Shown: positions 1 to 13,038 of the stretch, one piece after another
How the letters are laid out: the number at the start of each line of letters is the position of its first letter
Numbering within the stretch: the first letter of the stretch is position 1
Assembly: GCA_034336665.1 (NCBI GenBank)
Contig: JAPFBE010000003.1
Location: forward strand, 34,384,360-34,448,359
Reading direction: 5' to 3'
DNA from: Luscinia megarhynchos
Taxonomy: Eukaryota; Chordata; Aves; Passeriformes; Turdidae
DNA: 64,000 nucleotides
Made by a program: the position numbers and the translations under genes
Notes under the pieces: model-generated
What the model was told of the DNA's origin: nothing
What the model saw: the letters and a program-made list of their open reading frames with translations, nothing else
Database searches by the model: none

Positions 1-2602
1 ATGTCACTCTTACTTTGTGTTTTTTAATTTGACAGCTTTGAAACTAATTTAACAGAATAGTTACCAGAGAAAAGATATCATGCAATCCATATCATTCATG
101 TGTACTTTTCCAATCCTATATAAAATCATTGAAGAAACTTGTTTTTTTCTGGTTGGGGAGTAGCTTTATGTCTGCATCTCAAAAGACAGCTAAAGAGAAA
201 CTAAAAAAAATTACATAGTGGAATGGAATATGGAGAATAGCAGATCACATTGTTCCATTTAAAGATGTGATATTTTTCTAACCATAAAAGCACCATTAAT
301 CCGGGATTATTTTTTAAATTGAAAATGAAAAAGCACAATAAAGCTACAGGTTGTTGCCATTGATATTTAATGCTGGCTTGCAGTACACAAACCACAGAAC
401 TCAAAGCAACTCCTATGAGTACACAAGTACCATCTTAAACACATTATGAAACAGCCAGATATATTTTACAAAGCTGTATTTTCCATTCTGTAATTTTTTT
501 TTAAAAAGAAAGATGGAAAAAGAGAGATGCAATAAGGAAAGGAGAGAAAGAGTGAGGAAGAGAGAAAGGGAACAGAGTGATGGAGATGGAAATATAAATG
601 AGACAGGAATGATGAACACTTTGGAAAATCTTCAGAGAAGACAAGAAAAGTTAAGTATACAGAATGACAGAATGGAAAGGAAAACGCAGCATTTTCCTTG
701 ATGGAGCATTAGAGGGAATATGCAAGATGAGATCTAAGATAAAGCCTGTACCCTCACACATCCTGCCTGAGATGTTAAAGAAGCCTTGTGTGCACTGTGC
801 TAGCCCAGCTCATCCTTGTAGGCAGGTACAGCTGTGAAAGCTGTGTCACTGTTGACCAGGACACGACTCTGAGTTTCTCTAACATCTTAGTGCAATAAAT
901 GCAACTTCCAACAGTGAAATCCTGAACTATGGAGTGACTCCAACTCATTATTCAGGGGCCAACTACTCAAAGGTAGCATAAACACTAAATAAACAGTCAG
1001 CCCCTGCAAATAATATTTTCTGGGTATGATCTTATGCTCCTTCAAGTCTATGGGGCAACAAGCTCTTTCCAGGTTCTTCTTTCTCTCTGTCCTCATATGG
1101 TTCTTCATCCTTGTCTACTCCTTGGATAGGTTTTCTCCTGAGTCTCTCTTTCCTCCCAGCCTCTAGTACATCTCTCCATTTTGATGGGTTTATTAATGTG
1201 CATGTTAATGTCTTAACTGTCTATTTTGGATTAAATTGCTAACTAAATTAAAAAATATGACCATTCAAAAAGAAAATGGAACATGAAATGCAGAATTCAT
1301 GTTATGGTTGGTTTTTTTCTCCTATCACTCCTTTTTCAGCCATTTTCTCTCATTTTATGTGTCTGATCCAGTTGCTCTTTGAACACATTGGTACATATTC
1401 CTTTTTATAGCACCCATGGCAGTAGAAGGCTGATTTTTATTTAACACAAAGACTAAACTATATTAAAAAAAATTATCTGAAATGAATCTGCAAAATCTGA
1501 AATTAACCTGCAAGAAAAGCAAAATTCTCTTAAAAATGTTTTAAAAATAAAAAGGGTCAGTAAAAAAATCTATTTTTTCATGTAAAGAATAATTTAGTGC
1601 TGGTAGCATAAATTTATACCCTCCTTCTGAGACTGAACACTCCTTATATCATCAGTGACATAATCTCACCTGGTGCTAGAAAGAAATTGAAGGAAAAACA
1701 ACTAATTTTTAGCACCAGAAGATGGTGTGTTTTAAAAGGTTGCTGCAATGGCAGTTTGTGAAAGGGCCCATGAAGCCAGGCAGCAGGGCAAGCTCCAGCT
1801 AGGTGCATTCCCCATCAAGTGCAGAGAGCAGGCTGAGGCTGGACCCACAAATCCCAAAAATTGGGGCTGGCAGGTAGCACTTTTCCAGCTGAAATGAAGG
1901 ATTAACCATTTTGCATCCAGCTTCTGAAAAATAACCCCTGTGTAAATACTTTGGAATAATCAAAAAAAAAGAGGTTTTATTTCAAAACATTAGCTTCAAA
2001 AAATAAGGTAAAATGACATTTAAGAGACTAAGGATATTTGTGCTAAATTTTCACACAGCTTAAGAATGATATTTCTGGGCTACCCTTGAGAAATTACCTT
2101 TGGCAACAGCAATTTACATTACCTGACGAGTTCTTTGTCACCTAAACAAAAACAAAAACAAACAAAAAAATAAAAATACTAAGATGCCTATCTCAGACTC
2201 CAATAAAGCCTGTGCAGCCACTGCACAAGGCTGAGACACCAGGCTCTGCCACAAGGAGACAGGGGCAGAGCCCAGAGCCCAAAGGGGGTGAAGGACCTCT
2301 CAGCTCAGCTTGGCAGCTCCCCAGAGCTGCTGCAGGTGTTCTGCCCAGCTCCACAGACACACACTCTGCCAGCACCCTGGGGCACAATGCTCACCAATAA
2401 ATGCAAACATGGCCCTAAACGCTCTGCTTCTGATTGCACCGAGATGAAGAAAAAGTTAATTGGATATGGGAACACTGCAACAAGCTGCTCTCTTTTGCTA
2501 GCAGAGGCAAACATACTATTTTACCCTGCTGGGTGGAAACACAGAAATGGGTTCTGCTTTCTGACTAGCGTGTTTCTAGAGGTATGACTCAAGCAAATTA
2601 AA

Positions 2603-2642
2603 AACAAACAAACAAACAAACAAACAAACAAACAAACAAACA
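2603..2642. repeat. (CAAA)n microsatellite, about 10 units
   Basis: A near-perfect AAAC/CAAA tetranucleotide run about 40 bp long, preceded by an A-rich stretch. It lies in DHRSX intron 3. It is probably length-polymorphic. Confidence 0.9.
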
Positions 2643-4660
2643 GTATTCTGTCTCTTCTCTCTGTAGGGCTGACTGAAAGAGCATCTGGAGAGGCAAGCAC
2701 AATGCAGATACATATCATTGGTAGTCAAGGTAACTACAGGATTATGATTCCAGACTAAAAAAGCTGTTTCATATATCTTCTAATATAGTCTTCTGCCAGC
2801 CACTTGAGATCATCTTAACTGGAGGAAGAGCCTAAGATTCTCAGGAGAGCTGCTCAGTGTATCAGCCTTGTTCTATCCCAAATAAACACGTTTTTGACAT
2901 ATCTCTCTATTATCAATAGCTAGTGTTTCAAAGTATAGGCCTTCATGGCACTGGAGATGTGCTTTTTCTAAGTTCAGAAACAAAGTCTTGAAGGAAATCA
3001 CTTAGTTTGAAGTTTGAAGAGTTCACTTAGCCAGGAACAGAGCAACTAATTTTTGCATCAGCTGAAAAAAAAAAAACCCAACCAAAAACCAAAAAACTAC
3101 ACACAAATAAACAAACAAGAAAAGCACAAACCAAAACAAATAGACTGATGGAAAGAGGGTTCAGACTCACACAAAAGAAGTGTTTTCCATAGGATATTTC
3201 CATTTTGTGGCAATTTTTAAACAAAAATCCTTTTTTAAACAAACTTTTGAAAAATTTTCTCGTTAAAAAATCCCAAATCATTTATAGTGTGCGTTTGCAA
3301 ATCAACACGAAGCACTGATAAGAAGAAGTTAATTAATTCAAGATTTTAAGGTCTAGATTCTAAAACAAAGATTGTCTTTTATAGTGCAGCAGCCTGGGAC
3401 ATAAGAAACAGAGTTGGGATGAAAAGCCTTTGATCTGGATCAGGCTGAACACAAACTGCCACTTTTCAAGTTAATCCCTTCTACAGATTCTGCACTTTCT
3501 CTGTGCTGTTTTGTAGATATGAGTGTAAAAATGTTTCTGTCTCTCTTTTGACAATAAATACTTCCATTCAAACAGATGTATCTCTCAGAAAACTTCTGTC
3601 TTCACAAAAAATTGTTCTAATTAAGGCCATGGGATTTTTGCATGGACTGACTTTCAAGTGTTGAGTATAAGCTAGGAGAAAGACTGCAATATTTTAGATT
3701 GGAAAATAACTTATTACGAACCTCCAATTCAGAAGCCCCAACTGCCATGACAAAGTTTTGAAAAGGAGAAATTTCTTTCTGCTTTATATTACTTTTCCTT
3801 CCTTTTATTTTCCCTCTGATAAGTCATCAAATTCTTAAAGGGACAGAAGTACAGACACAGTATCATTTAAATAAGATCCATGTTCCAAGAAGCTTAGTTG
3901 TTGTAAATTTTTTTTAAGCACAAGTGAGAATAAGTGAGATTGGAGTAAAATGAGAGGAAGCACAGAACAACAGCAAATCTTGCCCAGAGCCATGGAGATC
4001 TCTCTCCAACCATAGGCCCACGTTTTTCATGCTTGGGAGCTAAAACATTGGCAAGGATTATTTTTCAACTAGGTCAAAGTAAATGCTGGAAAGATGATTT
4101 GATTTATTTTGTCTCCTCAAGTCAAATCAGTTATGAAGAGCTGCTCCTGCCAAGCAGCCTGAAGTCAACAGTAATCTTGGTAAGAGAAGTCAGGGGCAGA
4201 CATAATGTGAAAATTAAATAAGGAATGAAACACAGCTGAGCATTATCTTGGGGAAATTAATGAGGTGGTGGTAACAGTTCACATCACCTTGTCCAGACAC
4301 AGCGCCTCAATATATGAAGAGAAATCCAAACTGAGACATGATTACTAGGCATGTAAGGATTCTCATGGTAGATTTTTGGCTTAATTGAAGAGTCTATAAG
4401 TCTCTTCAGAATATTTTTTTTGCTTATAAGCAAGATTTTCTAGCACTAGCTATCAGAAAAGACCATTTAAAAAATGCTGTTGTTACACACCTCTTGCAAG
4501 ACTTCAGACTAAGAAGGATTTTGAAGTGTACATGAGCATGATAATTTACAGTCAGATGATGAAAATGTGGCAAAGATGACATGCATCATGTAATCTTGAA
4601 CACAATAAATTTGAAACCTATTTTTTAAAGCTTAAGTGTTAAAAAACCCCCAAGTTAGTC

Positions 4661-4840
4661 TATGCCCCACACAAAAAAAGAAAAAAAACAACCCAAGAAA
4701 CAAAAACCAAGAACAAACCAAAAACCAACCAAAAAACAAAACCGCCCAAGCAAACAAAAAACACCCAAACAACAGCAACAAAAACAGCAATAGCAACAAC
4801 AATAAAACAAACTGAAATCCAAAACATCAAAAGAAACAAG
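4661..4840. repeat. A/C-rich low-complexity tract
   Basis: About 180 bp composed almost entirely of A and C on the plus strand, made of irregular CAAA, CCAAAAA and CAACAA words with very few T or G. A similar shorter tract lies at about 3064-3150. In the DHRSX transcript, which is copied from the plus strand, this reads as G/U-rich sequence. No repeat family was recognised. Confidence 0.75.
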
Positions 4841-5249
4841 AATGGAAGCTACTTTAGAGTCATTCTTACTCTAAACATCAGCATTACTACCCTTCTGCCC
4901 TTTGTTTCCACAGAATGTTTTTTTTTTACTTGCACAGATGTGCCTTCTTACATTGCTAGGGAAGTTCTTTTCAAATACCTGCTTCCTAAGACTGCATTAT
5001 GGTCAGATTATTGCTGTTCTGATCACTATATGCACTTAAGAGTTAATATTGGCACTGCATGAACAGTGATAGTGTTCCTGAAGTCCTGGATCCTGTGTGT
5101 GCCTGTATTCAGGTCTGGACACACAAAGCAGACAGGGTTCCATGTGGGTTTTGCAGCTGAAATTTGCTAAATTTAGAAAGTTACAGGGTGGCTGAGGCTG
5201 TAAAGGAGATTGTCTCTGCTCATACTGGGCCACCTGGAGGTGTTTGCCC

Positions 5250-5335
5250 AGGAGTGTGTTCAGATGGCTTTTGAATATCTCTCAAGATGGAGAATCTACA
5301 AACTCTCTGGGCAACCTGTGACAAAATCCAAAAGC
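5250..5335 (-). mobile_element. CR1 LINE 3'-end fragment (old, minus orientation)
   Basis: The plus strand carries the antisense of the CR1 3' region: a block reading 'cagatggcttttgaatatct', then a 'gatggagaatctacaaactc' block and 'tctgggcaacctgtgac'. The copy is short and diverged, and its ends are unclear; the flanking 80 bp to the left may belong to it. CR1 elements are usually 5'-truncated and have no target-site duplications, which fits this copy. Confidence 0.7.
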
Positions 5336-8300
5336 TGTTATGTTAAAAAAAAGGAAAAAAAAAAAAGTAAAATAGTTTTTCTATTCTTCTCTAGCAGTGC
5401 TTCCTCTGGAGCTTTGCCATGCTGCTGCAAGGATGGGGCTGACAAGGAAAGCCCAGCACTGCCTGCACACTCAGGATGACCAGCATCTGTTGTTTGATGT
5501 GCAGCTCCTACCTGGGAGGCTGCTCACACAGCAGACAGGCTCTGCTTATTCCATCTTTACTTCTGCCCACTTCATCCCATGCTCTTGGCAGCTGGATCCC
5601 CAGTACAAGCCAATGGCAGTTCCACAGAAAATATTCTACTTGTTATAAGCAAATTAACTTCCAAAGCCCTACATGTAACCCACAGAAGATAGGTCTATAT
5701 AATGTAGTTCTTGGAAGAGAAATATGAAAGCATTCCAGAGAGAAAACAAATTGCTTTTTTCCTTGGCTTTGTCTTTCAGTATATGCTGGCAATTTTCTTG
5801 AAAACAGACAAGGTCTGGAAATACCTCACGCAACCTACCTGCAACTAGTGCTTGAGACAGAAAAAATAATGGCATATTAAAGGAGGTGGCAAACCCAGGA
5901 GTACCTTTCTTCAGTCACTGCACAACACCATGACTCTACAAGTACATACAAGAGGATCAAAATCCTGTAAAAGTCTGAAATGGGAGCTTTTTCCAGCCTT
6001 GAAGAGGCAATTTTAATTTGAAACTCCCTTTCTCCAGATTGCCTTCAGTAGGGCAGCACAATCAGCAAAATCCTAACCTCAGAGCTTTGGTGCCATTAGT
6101 CACACAAAGCTTTGGTGATTTACAGTCAGAAAATCATTTCAAGACATCTGATGGGACTTTGTTATTCTGCCTACAGCTACACCTGGGCACTTCTTTGTCT
6201 CTAAGTTTCAATTAGAGATGATTTAAATAAGAGAAAATCATGTTTCCTAGTGGCAGAGCCTGTTAATGAAATGTGTTTCACATTTCCAATGGAAATGGGA
6301 ATTCAGGAAACCAACAGGCAGAGCTTGTGCCTGCATTATGAATACGTTTCACATTTGAAAGACTTTATCACCATCTCAGTATCCAGGATATGCAGCTCAT
6401 CTTCAGCTATGTGAACCATATTCATATTGCTCTTAATTTCAATTTGCCACACTGTTAACATGACAACTCAATTTCCAAAGTGTTTAAAGAATCCCAAAAT
6501 AAGGGGTTCTCTATTGTTTTAAGTATCTCTAAGAACTGAGAGAGGAAATCTTGTATCATGTTACACTGGAAGTCAAAAGGAGAACAAGAGAAATAAGCAA
6601 ACAGGCTTAATGAATTTAACCATGGTTTTTTATCAAAGAATTATGTAAAACAAACAGAAAAGCAGAACAATTGATTTGAAAACTTTTCACCCAAGTGATT
6701 TTATCAGAGGGCTCTGGAGACATCTTTCTGTGGATTAAAATCTTCCCTGCTTAATATGAAGCAAAAAGTCACCAGCTTTACTAGATAAGAGACATAAGTA
6801 CTATGAGTACAGAGAAAAAGTATTAGCCCATGCATTACTTTCTTAGTCTCCAGAAAGGAGTCTTCCATCCCTTGTGAATGGGGAGGATCCAGTCACAAAC
6901 TTAGATTAAATTTAACACATCCAATATTCAAATATTTCCATATGGCTTGAGTACACCCAATATAGCCTCAGATGAGACTGTGGAAGGAAAGAAATCTTGA
7001 TGTTTAGGCAAGGTTCTTATATCTGTCATCAAGTGACAAAGCAGAAAAACCCTGCAGTTCCCCACAGGGTCCTGCAAGGTACCATACTGTCAGACTGAGA
7101 CTTCTCTGCTTCCATTCCTATCACCACCCTGGCTTTCAAGATGCCTTCATGAGCCTGGTGTTCAGCTGTGCAACTCTAGCTGAGGGCAGGCACTCACCTG
7201 CCAAAGCCAAGCACTGGAGATAATGCAACAGCATGAGAAAAGAGACCCCGTCCATGGAAACTGCACTGTTACTGGCAGGAAGCTCTTTAAACCAATCCTG
7301 CAGGTCTTGCAGCACCAGCAGGGGTAGAAAAAGGATATTCCAATAGCAGGATGTGGTGGAAGAGATGAAGCAGCCACATTAGCTCTGGCCACAAGCCCAG
7401 GATGTCATGCTTTTACAACTCAAAACTACACCACAAAAATAAAGTGATACAAGCAAGCATAAACTCATGCATGCTTATGCACACTTGTAGAAGATATGCC
7501 TCAAATACAAATATTTTCCACTATTTTTGACTAGTTGGATGACCACTTCCATAATGACATCTTTGACATGCCATGCAAAAGGAAAAGTCCTGGCAGAGTT
7601 TTGCACATATTAACAAGGTATCAGTCCTTGCTGAACAGAACTCTTTGCTGAAGAAAACTCCAGCTAACATTCTGGGAATACCACCACGAAGTTAAAAAGT
7701 TTGTGAATTTGGGAACTCAGCAGATGACTTCCTTTAGCCTGCAGGGAAAGCTAACAACAAACTGTCTGGTACAGAGCAGAAAAAGCTGGACTGCTCTGCT
7801 AAAAATGGAGCCTGACATACAGCAAATGTGGGTGCAGAAACCACCCACGAATTATTCTGTGATTACACATGGTACGTATCAGATATATTAGCCCTTCTTC
7901 TTTCATGTCAATTCTTCAATCTCAGATCTCTAATAAAAAGGAAAAAATCCTTATTTATTAGCAAGTTATACTATAAAAGGGGCAAGAGACCTTGTCATCT
8001 CCTTATTCCCTGGCTGAGCCACATGTGGTACAACACCTCTAGAGAAAGCTCTGGGGAAAATCCAGGCTGGTTAAATGCACATTAATAGTTTTTAAGACAA
8101 TTCATCCTCCTTTTTGGCCCATGCTATCTTGATGTGGGTCAGACTGTAAATGATTCAACTTGGTTGCCTCTGTGCTAACCTCTGCATTCCTCTGACTCTG
8201 AGGGAGAATGTCTCTTCTTCCTTTCTCACCTGACTTCAAATGGAAGTCCTATGAACGCTGTGAATTTAGCTCGTAGTTTTATAATTGTGGTTTTATTTGA

Positions 8301-11300
8301 ATTGCCACAAAAATGTTGGGTGAGATTAAACACAGGCTTCTCCTTTTGAAGAGGTCTATGCTTAATATGACTTTTACACCCTCTTTTCTCACTAAATGTT
8401 AATTTTTTTCTCCTTTGACTCTAGCTGCAACTCCAGCTCCTACACTCTGGTTGTGAGAGCCTTCCCCTGGTACTGTGCTATGTGATATTTGTGCATAAAT
8501 TTTTGCTAATTGCTGATTCCATTGGCATTCATGAATCTTTGCTGGGATGAATGAAGCTTTCATTCATGTTTATATATGAGTTTCCAACATTTGTATGTTT
8601 GTAATCATCAGGCTAAAACCAGCCTTCATTTGCAGAGACATAAGCTGAGGGTAACTGAGTCAGGAGATATAACTCTGTTATGTAAATGGAGATATTTTTT
8701 TCCAGTATCATTGAGAGTTGAGTTTATCACAGAAACCTCCCATTTCCTCAACTCAAGGGAGTTTGTTCACAACTGGTAACTGTGGTTATGGCTGCATTAA
8801 CAAGCAGCTTGGATCAACAGCAGTCCATTTCTGGAGCTCGTTTTGTGCTGAGCACCTGGCATAGGCATTGCTGCAGGTCTGTGGGAGGCTTAGCTCAGAT
8901 AAGCTCTGAAGTTTGCCCCCATGCACTAATGCTCTGCTACTGCTGCAACTCACCTCCCAGGGCAGTTCTGTCCAAAGGGAATCCAGGCCAGGAGCTGCAG
9001 TGCCCTTCCTGATGGGAACCTGTGCTCAGCAAGCAGCCAAGAGTGAGGGCTGCCTGAAAAGCACCCAACTGGTCTAGCTAAGGAGCACACTAACACAGAC
9101 ACACCCTATGTGCAAATTACAGAGATTTATCCAATTAGAATATCTCTGTGGCAATCCCGAGTCATCAACTATTTTCCCAGCCATATGATTGCTACTATTA
9201 ACAACACAAGTTCCCAATTTAACAAATGGAACCATGATAAATGTCCATATCATCCTGGCTTCTCCCAGCTTTATGATTCAGGGTGTAGCAATCTGTTGCC
9301 CTTGGTCTTTTGGAAATAGTGCCTGTGTGAGAATTTTAATGACAATGCAGCACTACTTCTGGCCTGTTCTGGATATATGAGGGCTGTGATTTCTTTGTCA
9401 TGGAGGAGGTTCTGATGGCTCAGCTAACTGGGTCTATCATGCCCCAAGGACTTGTAGCTTATTTACTTCTGCTCAACTGCCCATCTACGCCCTCCCTCCT
9501 TACAGTTTGCAATAAGTTACTTAAAAGAGAGACCCAAAACCAAGGAGGACACTTAAACAGTCTGAAATCAGCAGAGAGAGGAACAAGAAGGCTTCTGATG
9601 CAGCACCAGGGGAGGAGAGGGGTGGAAGAAAGAGGTGAAATGTTACATTGCTTAGATTCTCTGAGTCCTTTAGCATCACTGCTTTGTAGGTGAATGGCTG
9701 CAACTGCTTTCCTCTCCAGTACTCTACTCTCTTTTGGCATTGGCTCTTCTTTCCATGCCTCCAGGGTGGGAAACCAGGCTTCCTGCCTCCCTGCACTCAG
9801 AAGTTTTGTCCATCCTTTTTTCATGTCTTGCCATGCTTTTACAAAAAAAATCCCATCACCTGCATGCATAGCCTTTTTATTACTATCCTTTATCCTCCTC
9901 TGCAACTGTTAGCACATTATTGCTCATCAGCTGCTTCACAGGAATTACTTATGTACATGCTTTGAATCCCACTTGTCCCAGAAGCAAGCACAGATTATGT
10001 CAAGTAAAACTACTTACCCTTAGATTATCAGACAGAGCCCCAGACAGACAGTGGGCCAAGACAGAGAAAGGATGACAGTGCCTTAAAACATTGTAATTAC
10101 TTGCATTCAATAAGCCTGGCATTTTCCCAGAGCTGTCTCTGGGGATGTTTGTGCTATGTATGGCTCAGCCAGGCAACAAGGAGAGGACAAGGTCTTTTGC
10201 TCCCTTTTGCTGTCTAACCTGATAAAAAGCAAGGAGATTTTCTTTGTACTGAGAGATCTGAGATCTGGATAACAAACTGATGGCATCCACTCCTGTTGTT
10301 TGTCCATAATAGCTATATTGTCCCAATCCTTGACCACACTGGCTGCCCTACAATACTGTTTTCAGCAGTTCTCCTTCAAGAGTCTGATGTTCCTGATGGG
10401 AATGGTTTCTGTAAAGCAGTGTTTTCATATGGGCCATGCAAAATACTCAAAGAAAAAGCAGGGGAAAATGGTCAAGACAACCAATTATGTATTCAGTGAT
10501 TAACAGGTTTTGAACTGTGGCTTTTGAAAAGGCAAAACTCTTGCACAGCCCTGTCTTGGACACAGTATCTAAACACACATTCTATTAAAAGCAAAGTGCA
10601 AATTCATTCATAAACAGAACACAGGAGTGACACTCAGTTCTGCACAAGTCTTTTGTATAGGACACTGCACTTGTAAATACAAATTTCCCTCAATCCATGA
10701 GAAATTCCAAAAAGACAATACTCTTCCAATTTATTTTTAAGCCAAACCTATTGGGGCTTGAGTTTACTTAAGCCTCAGTCAAAATAGTTATGATGAAGAA
10801 CAACTTCAGTTGATTTAAACACACTTTCAGCTTCCTCAAACTGACATCTGTAACTTAACAGTTTATAACTGAGGGCTATAACTGACTTTACTTAGAAAAA
10901 TCAAGAAAGACTGGAGTGCTAGAAAAGCTGTGATCACACAGAAGGGAGAAAATAAGGCAGACCCTGGTTTATTCATCTTCATTCAAGTCACATGATATAA
11001 TTAATTCCAACTGGTTTTGGTCTCTGTACAGAAACTTCCAGCAAAATATTTTAATTATGTAATAATTACCTTTTTCCTTTCATGATCCTTCTAACTATGC
11101 CTTAATTTATGATGCTTTTAACTAGCATACATGTATCCTGAGGCTATAATGGATGCACATTTATTTAAGTCAAAAGATAAATCTTAATGAAAGGGTTTTT
11201 TAACACAATAATTAACACCTATTTTGATCATCATAACAGTAATTATTAGAGGCACAAAAACAGAATCAGATCTCAGAAGAAGCCATGAAGATACTAAATA

Positions 11301-11960
11301 AGTTGGACTAGCAACACTGCCCTATTATTTTGCCAAGAAATGATACATCAAAGTGGCAGAAATGAATCATCATGCACCATCAGGAATTATACCCAGTGAC
11401 ACCCAGAGACAAAAATATGAGCTGCACTAACCTCCACCATAAACTGCAAATTACAATTAAAGTGCAGATACTGTGGAACATGCCTTTTCTCTTAGTTATC
11501 AAGCTATATTGTCCTTATTCCTCTACAAACATGACAGATCATCAGAAAAAGAAAATAAGAGAAGAATCACAAAAAGGTAGGATTTTAAGCTTGATATGAA
11601 AGGTCCATTTATATTTAAGAAAATGTTTTTACTTTATGAAGTATTATAAGCTCTTAACATGTGTCAAATAACCCAGTCAAGCAGCACTGATCTTTCAAAA
11701 ACCTATTAGCTCCTAAACCAAGCAAAGAAAAAGAGCACAGACCCTTACCTGCTGTTATCCTCCCCTAAGCAAAAATTACTGGTATTCTGAATTTTTTTCC
11801 ATCTATTAAATCATACACATACACATATGCAGGCAGACTGTAACTTGCAGGCAGCCCTTTTTCAATGACAAACAGTAAAGTCAAACAAGGCTGACAACAC
11901 TTTTTAAAAAAATATCCTATGCATTTTACCCCTGAGTCAGATTTATTTCAGAAATTCTGT

Positions 11961-12140
11961 TCATAGAATCACAGAACCATTTGGGTTAGAAGGGACACCA
12001 AAGAGCATCTAGTTCCAAACCTCCTGCCATGGGACACCTTCCACTGGACCAGTTTGCTCAGAGCTCCATCCAATCTGGCCTTGAATAATTCCAGGGAGGA
12101 GGCATCTACATCTGCTCTGGGCAACCTGTTCTAGAGCCCC
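11961..12140 (-). mobile_element. CR1 LINE 3'-end copy (minus orientation)
   Basis: This starts with the hallmark antisense CR1 terminus (tcatagaatcacagaacc, then tttgggttagaagggaca). It continues through the conserved 'cctcctgccatgggacacc' and 'tctgggcaacctgttctaga' blocks and then stops. The 3' end of the element is at 11961. The copy is about 180 bp, 5'-truncated and non-coding. It lies 110 bp downstream of the exon 3 donor of DHRSX, in the same orientation as the gene. Confidence 0.93.
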
Positions 12141-12249
12141 AAATTTAAAAAATAAAAATTTAGCAATATACAACGGGACCTCATATAAAAGGAGATCACA
12201 GCAAAAAGAGAGGAAAAGTAGTTTCTTAAAGGAAAGGATAGAATGGTAC

Positions 12250-12318
12250 CTTTTCCAGTCAAAGTTTCTTCTTTTATTTTCCTCACCGCTTCTTGGCCAT
12301 CACTTTCACTGTTTCCAG
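12250..12318 (-). CDS. DHRSX: DHRSX coding exon 3 (SDR family, dolichol pathway)
   Basis: A 69-nt internal exon, read from 12318 down to 12250. Upstream is a pyrimidine-rich acceptor ending in cctttaacag; downstream is a consensus donor (AAAAG/GTACC). It enters in phase 1, with the G from exon 2 completing an Ala codon, and leaves in phase 1. It encodes (A)GNSESDGQEAVRKIKEETLTGK. As I remember the human protein, the matching segment is GNNDSKAKQVVSKIKEETLNDK, so the KIKEETL core and the exon length are conserved while the first half has diverged. In SDR enzymes this stretch follows the second beta strand of the Rossmann fold and helps set cofactor preference. Too short to appear as an open frame, it is identified by splice sites, phase and similarity together. 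Confidence 0.93.
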
Positions 12319-12859
12319 CTGTTAAAGGACAGAAAATGAAAAATTAGCAGTGCAATCAATTTGAGGGCCCCTATGAAGTACCAAGCTCAGTGTAAAACCA
12401 GTATGCAGTTTTAGGTGGAAAGGTGTGCTTCCTGTCAGGCAGCAAGGCTTTCAGAGGGCTGCACAAATGCCCTGCAATTCACACAGGTTCTGCCAGTTTA
12501 TCTCATTTGTTCATATAAAATAGGACTATCTACTGGACCAGCAGACTTGAGATTTGAGTTCATGAGACAAGTGAATTCTGCAGAAACTCCACTGCAGGTT
12601 AGATCAGACTCCCCTTTGCTCTTATTCCAAAATAAAGACTTCCATAGTTGGAGGAAAGTCCTGACTACCCTGTCTCAAATGCTCATGAAAGGTTTTATTA
12701 GTGCTAACATAAAATGTGATTAAGCATCACATAAATGTCTTTTGTGCCATTCAGCTTAGGTGGGTGGTTACTAACTGCCTGAAATTTGTTTTGCAATTTT
12801 TTTTTATAACATATCAAAAGAAAAAACATTAGCAAGAGAGATATAGGAATTGGTAATTC

Positions 12860-12885
12860 AAGTTAATTTTTTTTAAAATTAACTT
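12860..12885. repeat. Perfect 11-bp inverted repeat with T4 loop
   Basis: Arms AAGTTAATTTT (12860-12870) and AAAATTAACTT (12875-12885) are exact reverse complements around a TTTT spacer. The sequence could form a hairpin or cruciform. It lies between exon 3 and the minisatellite. No target-site duplication or longer terminal repeat was seen, so there is no evidence that it is a MITE end. Confidence 0.8.
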
Positions 12886-13038
12886 TCAATCTATCCACCC
12901 ACAAATATTTTCCAATAACATGAAACATCAAAATATCTATTGTTTATTATCTAAATTGTATAAAAATACTGACATCTCTTATGAACTTAGTGAAGTTCTT
13001 CTTTTCCTCACCATATAAAATTCTACCAAAGTTTCTAT

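Larger units (their letters stand above)
1..12249 (-). other. DHRSX intron 3 (5' part), no exon recognised
   Basis: This stretch follows the exon 3 donor on the minus strand and runs off the left edge, so it is read as the first 12.2 kb of DHRSX intron 3. I looked on the minus strand for the next expected exon, which should encode the region around the SDR NNAG motif, and found no candidate with an acceptor in the right phase. The contents are AT-rich non-coding sequence, A/C-rich low-complexity tracts (about 2140-2175, 2603-2642, 3064-3150, 4661-4840) and two CR1 fragments. Open frames of up to 148 codons occur on both strands, but none resembles a protein I know. That it is intron is inferred from the flanking exon. 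Confidence 0.75.

Noticed and set aside
9459..9905. 148-codon minus-strand frame with overlapping frames on the plus strand
   Set aside because: No recognisable domain, no splice sites in DHRSX phase, and openness in several frames suggests local composition rather than coding.
1..12249. Search for DHRSX exon 4 (expected to encode the NNAG region)
   Set aside because: No minus-strand segment with a phase-1 acceptor and the expected residues was found; the exon is probably left of the window.
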